Assembly: GCA_037139415.1 (NCBI GenBank)
Contig: JBAXGN010000073.1
Location: forward strand, 1 to 34,175
Direction: 5' to 3'
Origin: Verrucomicrobiota bacterium
GTDB taxonomy: Bacteria; Verrucomicrobiota; Verrucomicrobiia; Limisphaerales; Fontisphaeraceae
Length of the DNA: 34,175 bases
Below the pieces are notes generated by a model. The model was not told where the DNA came from. It saw only the letters and a list, made by a program, of their open reading frames with translations, and ran no database searches. Position 1 is the stretch's first letter. Each line of letters opens with the position of its first letter. The position numbers and the translations under genes were made by a program. This document shows positions 33,921 to 34,175 of this stretch, piece by piece.

Positions 33921-34175
33921 TCACGGCCTTAACAACCGCGTGTTCACCGAGAATCCTTGTGGGTTCACCTTATCCAGACTGTTGCTCAGCTTCTGCCAAT
34001 GCGCCACGCCGCCATTCGTACCGACCAAACTTACATAGCCCAGCCACATCCCCTTGCCGCTGTACAATGATTGGTACATCACCACTTCTTGTTGCCTCGT
34101 CAACGGCAGGGAGCCCGTAAGCTCAGAACACCGCATCTGCGCCGAATAATTTGATACCATTGGGGATTGGCGGGT
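33921..34175 (-). CDS. C-terminal end of a secreted protein (partial)
   Basis: The frame is open to the window edge, so this is the last 84 residues of a longer protein; the ATG at 34160 is probably internal. The visible part (TGSLPLTRQQEVVMYQSLY, then GKGMWLGYVSLVG, NPQGFSVNTRLL) resembles a beta-rich C-terminal module I know from large Verrucomicrobiota surface or secreted proteins. There the phrase on simple sugars or functions is missing, so no activity can be assigned. It points toward the SGNH gene, with three hairpins between. Confidence 0.55.
   Translation of the reverse strand, partial: TRQSPMVSNYSAQMRCSELTGSLPLTRQQEVVMYQSLYSGKGMWLGYVSLVGTNGGVAHWQKLSNSLDKVNPQGFSVNTRLLRP

Overview
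The window looks like a chromosomal segment of a Gram-negative bacterium of the Verrucomicrobiota, probably a Pedosphaera/Limisphaerales-type member. This is inferred from gene content, not from a search. The outer-membrane genes bamA and skp show a diderm envelope. The eukaryotic-type kinase fused to a SUMF1 domain, the Tat-signal TIM-barrel protein, the REP-type transposase relative, the DUF4450-like protein and the secreted SGNH hydrolases are a mix familiar from Verrucomicrobiota and Planctomycetota. No rRNA, tRNA, CRISPR array, phage or complete insertion sequence was seen.

Layout. (1) 1-7011, minus strand: kinase-SUMF1 membrane protein, Tat-exported TIM-barrel protein, STAS-domain protein, DNA polymerase III delta subunit (holA), DUF151 bifunctional-nuclease-family protein and a phosphofructokinase. 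(2) 7157-13427, plus strand: a conserved housekeeping run of RpoD-family sigma factor, apt, dnaB, bamA and skp/ompH, closed by a strong intrinsic terminator. (3) 13546-16405, minus strand: a two-component module (PepSY lipoprotein, membrane-anchored hypothetical, OmpR-type regulator, histidine kinase). A cluster of ATGACA half-sites upstream is a likely autoregulatory operator with the geometry of a CusR box. (4) 16551-19224: ROK-family sugar kinase, a REP-type transposase homologue that has lost its HUH histidines, and a stand-alone DUF772 transposase-derived protein. (5) 19470-21436: trpD, then a GYF_2/CD225-like membrane protein and a DUF2752 protein, all tightly coupled. (6) 21625-34175: an accessory region for secreted carbohydrate metabolism (clan-A-like glycoside hydrolase, two SGNH esterase-like proteins, a collapsed glycosidase remnant, a DUF4450-like six-hairpin glycosidase). 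Two conflict modules are inserted in it: an ABC-type ATPase plus DUF4276 pair, and a HipB-HipA toxin-antitoxin pair with a well-formed operator. The window ends with three hairpin-forming repeats and the 3' end of another secreted protein.

How the genes fit together. Regions 1 and 2 are mostly core replication, transcription, purine salvage and envelope assembly. Region 3 is a self-contained sensory circuit whose ligand is unknown; its operator and its PepSY protein point to envelope or metal sensing. Region 6 reads as a secreted polysaccharide-degradation neighbourhood disturbed by insertion and deletion.

Most worth a second look: the operator at 16453-16490, the ATPase/DUF4276 pair at 24974-26776, the hipBA control region at 27823-27877, the HUH-less transposase homologue, the two heptameric tandem repeats near the left end (one inside a kinase reading frame), and the hairpin cluster at 33697-33819.
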